Assembly (NCBI GenBank): GCA_038880255.1
Contig: JAVZSA010000011.1
Span: 1-36,721 of the forward strand
Length of the DNA stretch: 36,721 bases
Direction: 5' to 3'
DNA from: ARK-15 sp038880255
GTDB taxonomy: Archaea; Thermoplasmatota; Thermoplasmata; Thermoplasmatales; ARK-15
The position numbers and the translations under genes are program-made. Below the pieces are notes generated by a model that saw nothing but the letters and a program-made list of their open reading frames with translations, ran no database searches and was not told where the DNA came from. How positions within the stretch are numbered: position 1 is the stretch's first letter; each line of letters starts with the position of its first letter. Shown here piece by piece: positions 23,567 through 31,758 of the stretch.

Positions 23567-24033
23567 TAAATGTTTTTGTGATCCGTCTTAACGATGATGA
23601 TCCAAAAAAATGCACAGCCAAAAAAATGGAAAGATTTGGTCTTGTTAAGATAATACCACCAAATAGGAGGGTTAAAGGAATAATTCTTTCTCCTTATGCT
23701 GATGAAATTCTTTCTGTTAATGATAAAGGTATTGCAGATCTTTGGGGGCTATATGCAATTGATATATCTTGGAAAAATGCAGAAAATTTTTTTAAAAATA
23801 TAACTGGTAAAAAAAGAAAACTTCCATACCTTGTTCCTGGGAATCCTGTAAATTTTGGACATCCAGGCCAGTTATCAACTGCTGAAGCAATTTCTGCAGC
23901 CCTTTACATATTGGGAGAAAAGGAGCAAGCATTAAAAATTATGGAAAAATTTGGATGGGGGCATACATTTATTGAAATGAATAAAGAACTATTGGAAGAT
24001 TATGCATCATCAAAAAGTGAAAATAATGTTTAA
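23563..24033 (+). CDS. tsr3: 18S/16S rRNA aminocarboxypropyltransferase Tsr3 (DUF367)
   Basis: 156 residues. Tsr3 uses SAM to add the acp group to a conserved uridine/pseudouridine of small-subunit rRNA. Family landmarks are DPKKCTAKKMERFGLVKIIP, LSPYADEILSVND, the core IDISWKNAENF (most members have DCSW), RKLPYLVPGNPVNFGHPGQL and the helix TAEAISAALYILGEKEQA. Its start ATG lies in the stop of the upstream exoprotein gene (23563-23566). The following wHTH gene has its own TATA box, so the operon likely ends here. Confidence 0.88.
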   Translation: MINVFVIRLNDDDPKKCTAKKMERFGLVKIIPPNRRVKGIILSPYADEILSVNDKGIADLWGLYAIDISWKNAENFFKNITGKKRKLPYLVPGNPVNFGHPGQLSTAEAISAALYILGEKEQALKIMEKFGWGHTFIEMNKELLEDYASSKSENNV

Positions 24034-24050
24034 AAAGATTTAATTCAACA

Positions 24051-24064
24051 TTTTTAAATATATA
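24051..24064 (+). promoter_or_regulatory. TATA box of the wHTH-ATPase gene
   Basis: TTTTTAAATATATA; the core TTTAAATAT (24053-24061) is centred about 26 bp before ATG 24084, giving a leaderless transcript that begins at or next to the start codon. Confidence 0.6.
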
Positions 24065-24083
24065 GAATATAATTTACTAACCA

Positions 24084-25154
24084 ATGGAAAAAATAACACT
24101 CAGAACACGTATATTAATTTATTTAGCTGATTATTGGAAATATAAGGATCGTTATCAATATCCCATAGAAATAACCCAGGAGGGCATATCAAGGGCGGTT
24201 GGTATAACAGTATCACATGTACCCCGGGAATTAGATATCCTAATGGATAACAAACTTGTGGAAGAGATTAAAGGTCGTGTTTCAGGCAAAGAAAAAAGAA
24301 TGAATGTCTATTTTCTCACATATGATGGTATGTTTGAGGTGGAAAAAATAAAGAGATCAATAGGCAATGAGAATGTGCATTTTAATGGAAAAAAGTACAG
24401 AATTTACGATCTGGTGGAAATAAAGCGCGAAATAAGTTGGCTTGAAGCCATTGACCTTCTTTTAAATGAATCAAAAGCAATTAAAGAGAAAAGAAAAACT
24501 TATATTGAAGGAAATTTCGAAAATGAGATTTTTGATAGGAAGGAAGAACTTGAGTTTATGAATGAGTGGATAAAAAGTCCCTCACCATTTCTGGCATTGA
24601 TAGCGCCACAGGGGATGGGAAAAACTGCATTAATTGGTAAATTCATTTCAGGAATAAAGAATATGGAAATAATGATGATTCAGATAAATAATCAAATAAC
24701 AATAGAGAAATTAAAAGAAAGAATAGAAAATGTAATGAATAAGGATTTTGAATATTTTATGAAGGAAGAAAAAAATTCACTTGTAATTATTGATAATTAT
24801 AATATTGTGGATGATTCAATTGTAGATTATCTTCAAAACCTTATAAATGAAAAGAAAAGGGGGAAAATAATAGTATCGATGAGAGAAGAAACACCATCCT
24901 ACAATAGGTTTTATAAAATTGATGATGTAATTTCAGGCAAAGTAAAAGAATTAAAATTAAAAGGACTATCTCAAGAATATGTTGGCAAATTTCTTGAAAT
25001 AACAGATAATGAAATAGTTAAAACTATATATCAATTAACTGGAGGAAAACCTTCAATACTCAAAGCAATAAAGCAAAAGGATGAGAAGGAAATTTTAAAT
25101 AATTCACAACTAACACCCGAACAGGCTAAATTCTTAATAGGATTTTTAAAATAA
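24084..25154 (+). CDS. Winged-helix plus P-loop ATPase (STAND/archaeal ATPase-like) regulator
   Basis: 356 residues in two parts. An N-terminal winged helix-turn-helix (about 5-90) includes ITQEGISRAVGITVSHVPRE and then LVEEIKGRVSGKEKRMNVYF, typical of DNA-binding MarR/ArsR-like folds. After a linker, an ATPase domain starts at FDRKEELEFMNEWI. Walker A is APQGMGKT (174-181, with Ala in first position) and Walker B is NSLVIIDNYN (D237). KIIVSMREE resembles a sensor strand, and LTGGKPSILKAI is the usual GxP motif of STAND/MalT-like and archaeal AAA ATPases. It is probably an ATP-dependent transcription regulator. No nearby ligand or partner gene is obvious. Confidence 0.75.
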   Translation: MEKITLRTRILIYLADYWKYKDRYQYPIEITQEGISRAVGITVSHVPRELDILMDNKLVEEIKGRVSGKEKRMNVYFLTYDGMFEVEKIKRSIGNENVHFNGKKYRIYDLVEIKREISWLEAIDLLLNESKAIKEKRKTYIEGNFENEIFDRKEELEFMNEWIKSPSPFLALIAPQGMGKTALIGKFISGIKNMEIMMIQINNQITIEKLKERIENVMNKDFEYFMKEEKNSLVIIDNYNIVDDSIVDYLQNLINEKKRGKIIVSMREETPSYNRFYKIDDVISGKVKELKLKGLSQEYVGKFLEITDNEIVKTIYQLTGGKPSILKAIKQKDEKEILNNSQLTPEQAKFLIGFLK

Positions 25155-25325
25155 ACATTTATTTTATTGATTAGGGTTGATTTTTATAACGAATTTTCAA
25201 ATATTTAAATTGGTAAATTTAATTTAACTATTTTTCCATCTTTTTCAATATATTTTATAAAATCCAATCTTTAATTCAAAAAAATTCATAATTTGTTTTA
25301 GAATTATAATTTTCAAATTTAAAAA

Positions 25326-26654
25326 TTATAAAATTGGTAAAAGATTCTTTATCTCCCATTCTGTTACCTCAGCTCTATAAATGTCTACCTCTTTTTTCTT
25401 TACAATATAAAAGTGATTAAATATATGCTCACCAAGTGTTTCCTTCATTAATTCACTATTTCTGAAAATTTCCAAAGCTTCTCCCAAACTACCGGGAAGA
25501 TTTTCTATACCCAATTCTTTTCTTTCCTTTTCAGTTAGATGATATATGTCCTTTTCCACTGGTTCAGGGGGCATTATTTTTTTCTTTATACCATCCAGAC
25601 CTGCGGCTAGCATAACTGAAAATTGAAGATATGGATTACCGGCTGGGTCAGGATTTCTGAGTTCCAATCTTGTTTTGATTCCTCTCCCCTGTGGTATTCT
25701 TATCAATGCACTTCTGTTCATATTTGCCCATGAAATGTATACAGGTGCTTCAAATCCTGGAACCAACCTTTTATACGAATTTACAGATGAATTCAATACA
25801 GCAGAGATTTCCTTTGCATGTTTAAGTATACCACCTATATAGTAAAGAGCAGTATCACTAAGCTGATATTTCTTATTAGGATCATAAAAAAAGTTTGTCT
25901 TTTGATCCATACTCATTAAACTTTGGTGAACATGCATGCCAGAGCCATTTACACCAAAAATTGGCTTTGGCATAAAACTTGCAAAAAGACCATGCTTTAA
26001 TGCTATTGTTTTAATAAGTGCCTTTAAAGTTGTTATTCTATCTGCCATCTTAATTGCTTCTGCAAATCTTAAATCAATTTCATGCTGACCAGGAGAAACT
26101 TCATGATGTGAAGCCTCTGGATCGTATCCCATCATATCCAAATACATTAATATTTCCTTTTTTATTGCTTCTGCTTTATCAACAGGAGTATAGTCAAAAT
26201 ATCCCCCTCTGTCATTTGGTATTGGAATTGGAAATCCCTTATCATCAAGCTCAAATAAGAAAAATTCGAACTCTGGGCCTGTGAAAAATTGGTAACCTAA
26301 ATCATTAGCCTTTTTTACAATATTTTTCAAAATTTGCCTAGGATTCCCCTGAAAAGGTTCACCATTTGAATTATAGGCATCACATATTATCCTGGCAGTT
26401 TTTGAATTTCCATCATACCAAGGTAAAATTTGAAATGTACTTAGGTCTGGCATAGCTCTCATATCTGATTCTTCTATTGTTGCATAGCCAACAATACTGG
26501 ATCCATCAAAAATAACACCGTCATCCATTGCCTTGTTAAATTTAGAAGATGGTATAATAACACTTTTTACATTACCAAGGATGTCGGTAAATTGCATTTG
26601 TAAAAACTTTATGTTTTCCTTTTCAATTATTTTTAATACTTCCTCCCTTTCCAT
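25326..26654 (-). CDS. glnA: Glutamine synthetase type I (alpha-like)
   Basis: Makes glutamine from glutamate, ammonia and ATP. 442 residues, the short GSI-alpha length. Motifs: QFTDILGNVKSV, FDGSSIVGYATIEESDM, GPEFEFFLFE (metal ligands), EVSPGQHEIDLRFAEA, the ATP/metal region FGVNGSGMHVHQSL, and NRSALIRIP with TRLELRNPDPAGNPYL. The later segment DIYHLTEKERKELGIENLPG matches the alpha type without the adenylylation-site sequence of GSI-beta. A+T-rich TATA-like DNA about 25 bp upstream overlaps the end of the GNAT gene. It is the last gene of a minus-strand series, but may have its own leaderless promoter. Confidence 0.96.
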   Translation of the reverse strand: MEREEVLKIIEKENIKFLQMQFTDILGNVKSVIIPSSKFNKAMDDGVIFDGSSIVGYATIEESDMRAMPDLSTFQILPWYDGNSKTARIICDAYNSNGEPFQGNPRQILKNIVKKANDLGYQFFTGPEFEFFLFELDDKGFPIPIPNDRGGYFDYTPVDKAEAIKKEILMYLDMMGYDPEASHHEVSPGQHEIDLRFAEAIKMADRITTLKALIKTIALKHGLFASFMPKPIFGVNGSGMHVHQSLMSMDQKTNFFYDPNKKYQLSDTALYYIGGILKHAKEISAVLNSSVNSYKRLVPGFEAPVYISWANMNRSALIRIPQGRGIKTRLELRNPDPAGNPYLQFSVMLAAGLDGIKKKIMPPEPVEKDIYHLTEKERKELGIENLPGSLGEALEIFRNSELMKETLGEHIFNHFYIVKKKEVDIYRAEVTEWEIKNLLPIL

Positions 26655-26685
26655 AAATTAGTTTAAAAATAACAAATATTAAAAT

Positions 26686-27285
26686 TTATTGAGATAAAAA
26701 TGAAACATTTTTGACATAATCATCATATTTATCTTTCAAAATTTTCCTTAATATTTCATCCCTTCTTTCCATGTATTCTTCTCTAAGTATCCCAAATATA
26801 AACCAGTCATAATATGAATTTGCTATTAGCAAGGATTTTCTGAGTCTACCTTCTAGTTGAAAACCGTTATCAATTAATGTTTTATGCGCTCTCTCATTAT
26901 AACTTGCGCTCCAAGCTTCTACCCTTTCATAACCTAAGAAATAGAAAAGTATTTCAAGCATCGCTAGTGTGGATATTTTACCAATTCCAGAATTCCAATA
27001 CTCCCTTTTTAAATATAATCCTATTCCTGCCCTTTTTAAGGGACCTGGATTTTCATAAATTGATGAAATTCCTACATTCTTTTCTTTATAAACTACAATA
27101 AGTCTTCTTCTCTGCCCTCTCTGTAAGTCCTCCTCAAATTCCTTTATCACTTCATCCATAGACTTGAAATTTATTGGCATGCCTCTGGAATAATATGTAC
27201 CGAGGAAATCATTTTCCAATTCATGAACGAGTTTTAAGTCATCTCTTTCAAGGGGTCTTAGTATGATTTCCCCCATCCTAAACAT
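26686..27285 (-). CDS. GNAT acetyltransferase, RimJ/RimL-like
   Basis: 199 residues. The start IILRPLERDDLKLVHELEND is typical of RimJ/RimL acetyltransferases. Acetyl-CoA motif A is GIGLYLKREYWNSGIGKIST, followed by EILFYFLGYERVEAWSASYN and KTLIDNGFQLEGRLRKSLL, and the C-terminal DWFIFGILREEY. The substrate may be a protein N-terminus, a small molecule or an antibiotic-like amine. ATG 27285 and ATG 27276 (MGEIILRP) are both possible starts. It begins 2 nt after the prefoldin gene stop and lies 31 nt before glnA on the same strand. Confidence 0.78.
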   Translation of the reverse strand: MFRMGEIILRPLERDDLKLVHELENDFLGTYYSRGMPINFKSMDEVIKEFEEDLQRGQRRRLIVVYKEKNVGISSIYENPGPLKRAGIGLYLKREYWNSGIGKISTLAMLEILFYFLGYERVEAWSASYNERAHKTLIDNGFQLEGRLRKSLLIANSYYDWFIFGILREEYMERRDEILRKILKDKYDDYVKNVSFLSQ

Positions 27286-27287
27286 AT

Positions 27288-27647
27288 TTAACCACTCTGT
27301 CCTTTTCCATAAGCTTTTGAAAATTCTTCCTGTATTTCCTTATATTTTTCCTCTAACATTTTTTGTTGTTTTTCAAGTGTTCTTATTCTTACCTCTAGTG
27401 TTTCTTTCTCATCCATGAGCTCTTTTTTTAATGATTCAACATCCTTAACTGGAATTAGAATTGAACCCACATTTTTAAAAACTCCAGTGCCCTGCTCAAG
27501 TTTACCAAGTTCCTCAAGCGTTTTTGTAATTTCCTTTACCTTAAGATCAAACTGATACCTTTGTGAAATTACACTTTCCAGCTGCTGTTGTATTGTCTGT
27601 GCCTGCTTTAACTTTTCTTGTAAATAGGGTGTTAAATTTAAATCCAT
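27288..27647 (-). CDS. pfdB: Prefoldin beta subunit
   Basis: 119 residues, the standard length. It is a long coiled coil: an N-terminal helix (QEKLKQAQTIQQQLESVISQ), a beta hairpin around LEQGTGVFKNVGSILIPV, then a C-terminal helix (MDEKETLEVRIRTLEKQQKM and EEKYKEIQEEFSKAY). With the alpha subunit (not in this window) it forms the hexameric chaperone that passes unfolded proteins to the thermosome. The ATG directly follows the pcc1 stop codon; pcc1-pfdB adjacency is common in archaea. Confidence 0.93.
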   Translation of the reverse strand: MDLNLTPYLQEKLKQAQTIQQQLESVISQRYQFDLKVKEITKTLEELGKLEQGTGVFKNVGSILIPVKDVESLKKELMDEKETLEVRIRTLEKQQKMLEEKYKEIQEEFSKAYGKGQSG

Positions 27648-27884
27648 TTATACCATCTCCAATATCTCCATTGTAAGATTAATCCATCTCATATATGAGT
27701 TTATTGCTGCCCTCAGGGCATTAAAATCCATTGCCCTAATTATTATTTCCACGTTATTTCCTTCACATAAAATATCCACATTAGTTCTAGGAATGTTTCT
27801 TTTACCCTCAACAGAAAGTGCATTACATATTATGTTTGAATCTTCAATTTCAAGCCTAATTCTAGCCTCATTTTCTAGCATCAT
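27648..27884 (-). CDS. pcc1: KEOPS complex subunit Pcc1
   Basis: 78 residues of the small Pcc1 fold. RIRLEIEDSNIICNALSVEG, an IPRTNVDILCEGNNVEIII strand pair, then DFNALRAAINSYMRWINLTM (about 53-72), which is the family's most conserved stretch. Pcc1 dimerises the KEOPS complex that makes N6-threonylcarbamoyladenosine at tRNA position 37. This suits the two tRNA-Thr genes here, both with A37 after ANN-reading anticodons. The start overlaps the etfA stop (ATGA, 27881-27884), and pfdB follows without a gap. Confidence 0.9.
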   Translation of the reverse strand: MMLENEARIRLEIEDSNIICNALSVEGKRNIPRTNVDILCEGNNVEIIIRAMDFNALRAAINSYMRWINLTMEILEMV

Positions 27885-28774
27885 TTTTTCAGTTTTTCTA
27901 CCAACTTTGGAACAATAGAATAAAGGTCACCAACTATGCCATAATCACATTCATTGAATATTGGCGCATTCTTATCCTTATTAATAGCAATCACAGTCTT
28001 TGATCCTCTCATACCCGCTATGTGTTGAACTTGCCCTGAAATACCAACAGCCACATATATCTTTGGCTTTACCCTTTTTCCAGAAAGTCCCACCTGTCTT
28101 TCCTCACTGAGCCAATGGTAATCCAGACAAACAGGTCTTGAACCGCCAACTTCACCATGAAGAACATCAGCAAGTTGTTGTATTACTGAAAGGCCCTCTT
28201 TTTTACCTATCCCTCTGCCAGCTGAAACAATGATGTCTGCCTTTTCAAGGTTCACACTACCCTTCGGTTTTTCTATCTTATTTACAATTGAAACCCTGGA
28301 TGAATTTTCAATAGTGATATCCTTTTCAGGGGTTTTTTCATTCACTTGAATAGGATCAACCAATCCAGGTAGAAATGTAAATATTTTTGCCTTAGATTCT
28401 TCCCTTATCAAAGTTTTTCCACCGTAGAAGAATCTTTCAGTAATAAAATTTTCACCATTAAACTCAAGTTTCAAGATTTCAGTAATTGCCTCAACATGAA
28501 GTATCTCTGAAATTAAAGATGATATTTCACGACCCATTACTGATGAACCTATGGCAATAAAATCATAATTTTTTTCCTTGAAATTTTTTGCAAGTAATTC
28601 TGAAAGATTGTCAACATATATTGAATCTCCTTTAATTCTGAAAAGCTCCTTTGCACCATAACTTTCCAATGAATAATCTGAAGTAGTGTACAAATCAAGA
28701 TCAAACTTATCTCTTAATAAAGTCAAAATTTGCGCTGCAAGTTCACCCTTCTCAGAAAAAACTAATCCTTTCAT
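27881..28774 (-). CDS. etfA: Electron transfer flavoprotein alpha subunit
   Basis: 297 residues. The N-terminal domain starts MKGLVFSEKGELAAQILTLL. The C-terminal FAD domain has the ETF-alpha signature: SAGRGIGKKEG, GSRPVCLDYHWLSEERQVGL, VAVGISGQVQHIAGMRGSKT and VIAINKDKNAPIFNECDYGI with VGDLYSIVP. With EtfB it moves electrons from acyl-CoA or similar dehydrogenases to the quinone pool. It overlaps etfB and pcc1 by 4 nt each. No acyl-CoA dehydrogenase or ETF:quinone oxidoreductase is in this window. Confidence 0.95.
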   Translation of the reverse strand: MKGLVFSEKGELAAQILTLLRDKFDLDLYTTSDYSLESYGAKELFRIKGDSIYVDNLSELLAKNFKEKNYDFIAIGSSVMGREISSLISEILHVEAITEILKLEFNGENFITERFFYGGKTLIREESKAKIFTFLPGLVDPIQVNEKTPEKDITIENSSRVSIVNKIEKPKGSVNLEKADIIVSAGRGIGKKEGLSVIQQLADVLHGEVGGSRPVCLDYHWLSEERQVGLSGKRVKPKIYVAVGISGQVQHIAGMRGSKTVIAINKDKNAPIFNECDYGIVGDLYSIVPKLVEKLKK

Positions 28775-29514
28775 TTTATCTCACTCCTTAGGAATTTAGC
28801 TACTTCATCTATACCCTTGTCAATATCCTCAAATATTATTCTTTTTCTGTCACTTTTTGGAGCTTTGTTTGAAATTACCTTTTTTGTTGTTTGTAATGAA
28901 ATTTGAAAATCTTCAATTTTCATAGGTTTTCTACCAGCAGCCATTATCTGGATCAATGGTGGGAGCCTAGGTTCATTTATTTCCTGTTCTACTGTAACAA
29001 GAACAGGAAGTTGTGCTTCCACAATATAATTCATCTCCTCCTGGCTTCTCGTTATTCTCGCTTTTCCTTCAATCATTTCAAGTTTAATTGCATTTCCTAA
29101 TAATGGTATTCCAAGCTTTTTTGCCACCTTTCCTGGAACAAGGCCTGTATAACTATCAGCACTTGCATTTCCCATTATTATAATATCATATTTTAATCCA
29201 GATATTTTTTTTGCAAGAACCTCACTAGTTATTTCAGGATTATTTTCTTTATAGCCCTTAATGATAATGCCCTCATCTACGCCCATTGCAAGTGCCTCCT
29301 TCATAGCAAGTGTAGCCTGTTCACCACCATATGTAATTCCTGTAACTTTTCCTCCATATTTTTCCTTTACTCTCACTGCTTCTTCAATCGCATTTTTACT
29401 TAGGTCCTCCAATCTATACGGTAAATTTTTCGTTATTGGCTCCTGTGTATTCTCATCAATCTTCATTTGATCAATATCCAAGATTTGTTTAAAACATACT
29501 ATTATGTTATACAT
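28771..29514 (-). CDS. etfB: Electron transfer flavoprotein beta subunit
   Basis: 247 residues from ATG 29514 (MYNIIVCFKQILDID). The in-frame TTG at 29523 would overlap the upstream gene and lies too close to the Shine-Dalgarno, so ATG 29514 is preferred; AGGAGG (29525-29530) sits 10 nt before it. ETF-beta features: YRLEDLSKNAIEEAVRVKEK, ALAMGVDEGIII, GNASADSYTGLVPGKVAKKL, and the signature VEAQLPVLVTVEQEINEPRL with PLIQIMAAGRKP. It pairs with etfA (4-nt overlap) to form the FAD/AMP-binding heterodimer. Confidence 0.95.
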   Translation of the reverse strand: MYNIIVCFKQILDIDQMKIDENTQEPITKNLPYRLEDLSKNAIEEAVRVKEKYGGKVTGITYGGEQATLAMKEALAMGVDEGIIIKGYKENNPEITSEVLAKKISGLKYDIIIMGNASADSYTGLVPGKVAKKLGIPLLGNAIKLEMIEGKARITRSQEEMNYIVEAQLPVLVTVEQEINEPRLPPLIQIMAAGRKPMKIEDFQISLQTTKKVISNKAPKSDRKRIIFEDIDKGIDEVAKFLRSEIK

Positions 29515-29515
29515 T

Positions 29516-30037
29516 TTAATCAATCCTCCTTAGATTCTTCTTATATCTTTCAGTAAAGGATACATATATTTTTTTAAACTCTATCCACTGTTTTTTGTAG
29601 TCTTCATTCACTTTAGATTTTTGCTGTGCTGGTATTCCAGCCACAATGCTTTCAGGATCAACGACTTGCCTAATCTTTACAACTGTCCCCTCTGCTGTAA
29701 CAGCCCAAGTGCCAACATGCGCATAATCTGTTATAATCGATCCCATTCCTATGACAGCATAATCGTCTACAGTAGCAGTATGTATTATTGAACCATGACC
29801 AATTGTTACCCATTTTCCAATCCTTGTTACTTCCCCAGGTCTTGCATGAATTACAACATTATCTTCCACAGCAGTGTTTTCTCCTATGTATACAGTCCCA
29901 TAATCACCTCTGATAGTTGCATTTGGCGCAACATAGACACCATCTGAAATTGTAACATCACCGATTATTACTGCACTTTCATGAACATAAGCATTTTCAG
30001 AGATTTTGGGAACTCTACCTTCAAATTCATATATCAT
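29516..30037 (-). CDS. Gamma-carbonic anhydrase-like hexapeptide-repeat protein
   Basis: 173 residues of left-handed beta-helix repeats (GDVTISDGVYVAPNATIRGD, YIGENTAVEDN). Putative zinc ligands H64 (NVVIHARPG), H81 and H86 (TIGHGSIIHTATV) have the spacing of YrdA/CaiE/Cam-like proteins, followed by the C-terminal helix. Activity could be CO2 hydration or an acyltransferase-like role. It is first in a minus-strand run gammaCA-etfB-etfA-pcc1-pfdB-GNAT. CaiE-like proteins occur with ETF genes in carnitine operons, which may be a parallel. A TATA-like AATATTTTAAATATT (about 30053-30073) lies about 26 bp upstream, fitting leaderless transcription. Confidence 0.85.
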   Translation of the reverse strand: MIYEFEGRVPKISENAYVHESAVIIGDVTISDGVYVAPNATIRGDYGTVYIGENTAVEDNVVIHARPGEVTRIGKWVTIGHGSIIHTATVDDYAVIGMGSIITDYAHVGTWAVTAEGTVVKIRQVVDPESIVAGIPAQQKSKVNEDYKKQWIEFKKIYVSFTERYKKNLRRID

Positions 30038-30052
30038 AATAGCGTGATTGCA

Positions 30053-30073
30053 GGAAAATATTTAAAATATTCC
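30053..30073 (-). promoter_or_regulatory. TATA-box region of the gammaCA-etf operon
   Basis: On the minus strand GGAATATTTTAAATATTTTCC, an imperfect dyad (8 of 10 pairs), is centred about 26 bp from ATG 30037. The position fits a TATA box; the dyad may only reflect the A+T-rich core. Confidence 0.45.
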
Positions 30074-30149
30074 AAAATTTTATTTAAAAAATTTTTAAAA
30101 AATTATTCAATTTAGAAAAATTTATTAACAATGTTTTGAATATAATTTT

Positions 30150-31751
30150 ATGGATCCTTATAAATTTCAGTTAAATTTTAAAAATATGTTTCCAGCGACT
30201 CTTAGAAACTACCCTGATCAGGAGATAGTTTATCAGGACATAAAGAGGTATACATTCAGTGAATTCTATGAAAGAATAAAAAAATTGGCAGGTGGCCTTG
30301 TATCCATTGGAACAAAGCCAGGAGATACAGTGGCAGTATTGGACTGGGATACCAATCATTATATGGAAGCTTATTATGCAATACCAATGATTGGTGCCAC
30401 GTTACATACAGTGAACATTAGGTATCCTCCAGAGCTTATTTTTTATACAATGCAACATGCGGAGGACAAATATGTAATAATAAGAGATGAATTTGTACCT
30501 TTGGTAGAAAGGGCTGCACAATTATTTGACTTCATAAAGGGGTGGATAATTTATTCTGATAAAAATGAAGAGATAAAAACAATACTTACCCCAAATTACA
30601 ATTATGAACAAATACTTGAATCCTCCGAACCTTACGAATTTCCAGATCTTGATGAGAATACAAGGGCAACAATATTTTATACATCAGGAACAACAGGTTT
30701 ACCTAAGGGTGTAACATTCTCCCAGAGAAATCTTGTGCTCCACGCAGCAGCTCTTGCCATGGCAGTTCATATTGAACCATTATATGCAACTGATAAGGAT
30801 GTTTTTATGAGTCTGGTACCAATGTTCCATGTACATTCATGGGGTTTGCCATATACTACCATACTTACTGGAAATAAATACGTATTACCTGGCAGATATG
30901 ATGTTAAAAAAATATTGGAATTAATAAAAAATGAGCATGTGACACTTTCATTAATGGTACCTTCAATACTCTATATGATCTTAACCCATCCAGAAATAGA
31001 AAATTATGCAAAATATCTTGAGGGTTGGAAGGTAGTGATAGGAGGAGCAGCATTACCGAAAGGCTTGGCAAAAATGGCGGAAAAATTTGGAATAAATACC
31101 ATTGGAGGTTATGGTCTTTCAGAAACATGCCCAGTTCTAACAATAGCCTTGTTTACCAACAAAATAAAGAAATTGAAAGAGGGAGAAAGATTTGATTATA
31201 AGATAAGTACAGGAGTACCAATACCATTTGTAAACATTAAAGTAGTTGATTCCCTTGGAAAAGAGGTTCCATGGGACAATAGGAGTATTGGGGAAATTGT
31301 GGTTAGAGCACCGTGGTTAACGGGAGAATATTTTAAAGATCCTGAAAAAACAGAGGAGCTTTGGAGAGGTGGATGGTTGCATACAGGTGATCTTGCGGTG
31401 GTTGATAATCTTGGATATTTACATATAGTGGATAGGGAAAAGGATGCTGTTAAAAGTGGAGGTGAATTTATCCCATCATTGTTGCTTGAAAATATAATTT
31501 CCGAACTACCAGAAATAGGTGAGGTGGCAGTAGTAGGAAAACCACATGAGAAGTGGGGAGAAAGGCCGGTAGCAATTGTAACATTAAAATCCAAAATAGA
31601 TAAGGAAAAGATAATAAACCATCTCACAAAGTATGTAGAGACAGGTAGAATACAGAAATGGTGGATACCGGATGATATAATATTCATTGAAAGTATGCCA
31701 AAGACAAGTACAAACAAGATTGACAAAAAAGAATTGAGAAAACTTCTATAA
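30150..31751 (+). CDS. AMP-dependent acyl-CoA ligase (FadD-like), copy 1
   Basis: 533 residues of the ANL superfamily, similar to medium/long-chain fatty acyl-CoA synthetases. Motifs: A3 FYTSGTTGLPKGVTFS, A4 MFHVHSWGLPY, A5 GGYGLSETCPV, A7 WLHTGDLAVVDNLGY, A8 DREKDAVKSGGEF, A10 PKTSTNKIDKKEL with the catalytic lysine (N replaces the usual G before it). It activates a carboxylic acid to acyl-AMP and then acyl-CoA. The second copy starts 7 nt after its stop. DNA blocks are identical or almost identical to copy 2, notably 31497-31711. It diverges from the ETF operon, suggesting one catabolic module. Confidence 0.92.
   Translation: MDPYKFQLNFKNMFPATLRNYPDQEIVYQDIKRYTFSEFYERIKKLAGGLVSIGTKPGDTVAVLDWDTNHYMEAYYAIPMIGATLHTVNIRYPPELIFYTMQHAEDKYVIIRDEFVPLVERAAQLFDFIKGWIIYSDKNEEIKTILTPNYNYEQILESSEPYEFPDLDENTRATIFYTSGTTGLPKGVTFSQRNLVLHAAALAMAVHIEPLYATDKDVFMSLVPMFHVHSWGLPYTTILTGNKYVLPGRYDVKKILELIKNEHVTLSLMVPSILYMILTHPEIENYAKYLEGWKVVIGGAALPKGLAKMAEKFGINTIGGYGLSETCPVLTIALFTNKIKKLKEGERFDYKISTGVPIPFVNIKVVDSLGKEVPWDNRSIGEIVVRAPWLTGEYFKDPEKTEELWRGGWLHTGDLAVVDNLGYLHIVDREKDAVKSGGEFIPSLLLENIISELPEIGEVAVVGKPHEKWGERPVAIVTLKSKIDKEKIINHLTKYVETGRIQKWWIPDDIIFIESMPKTSTNKIDKKELRKLL
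31497..31711 (+). repeat. 215-bp perfect direct repeat, unit 1 (in acyl-CoA ligase copy 1)
   Basis: Identical base for base to 33094-33308, including third codon positions, about 1.6 kb apart in the same orientation. The flanking codons have diverged. Confidence 0.9.
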
Positions 31752-31758
31752 TTTTTTT

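Noticed and set aside
25155..25325. Fragmentary minus-strand frames (for example YIEKDGKIVKLNLPI) in the spacer before glnA
   Set aside because: Under 25 codons with no ATG; could be chance in A+T-rich DNA.
31196..31726. Long antisense frame (176 codons) opposite acyl-CoA ligase copy 1, repeated opposite copy 2 (32706-33314)
   Set aside because: Shadow of the conserved ligase frame; its apparent conservation comes from the duplicated DNA, and the translation lacks domain features.
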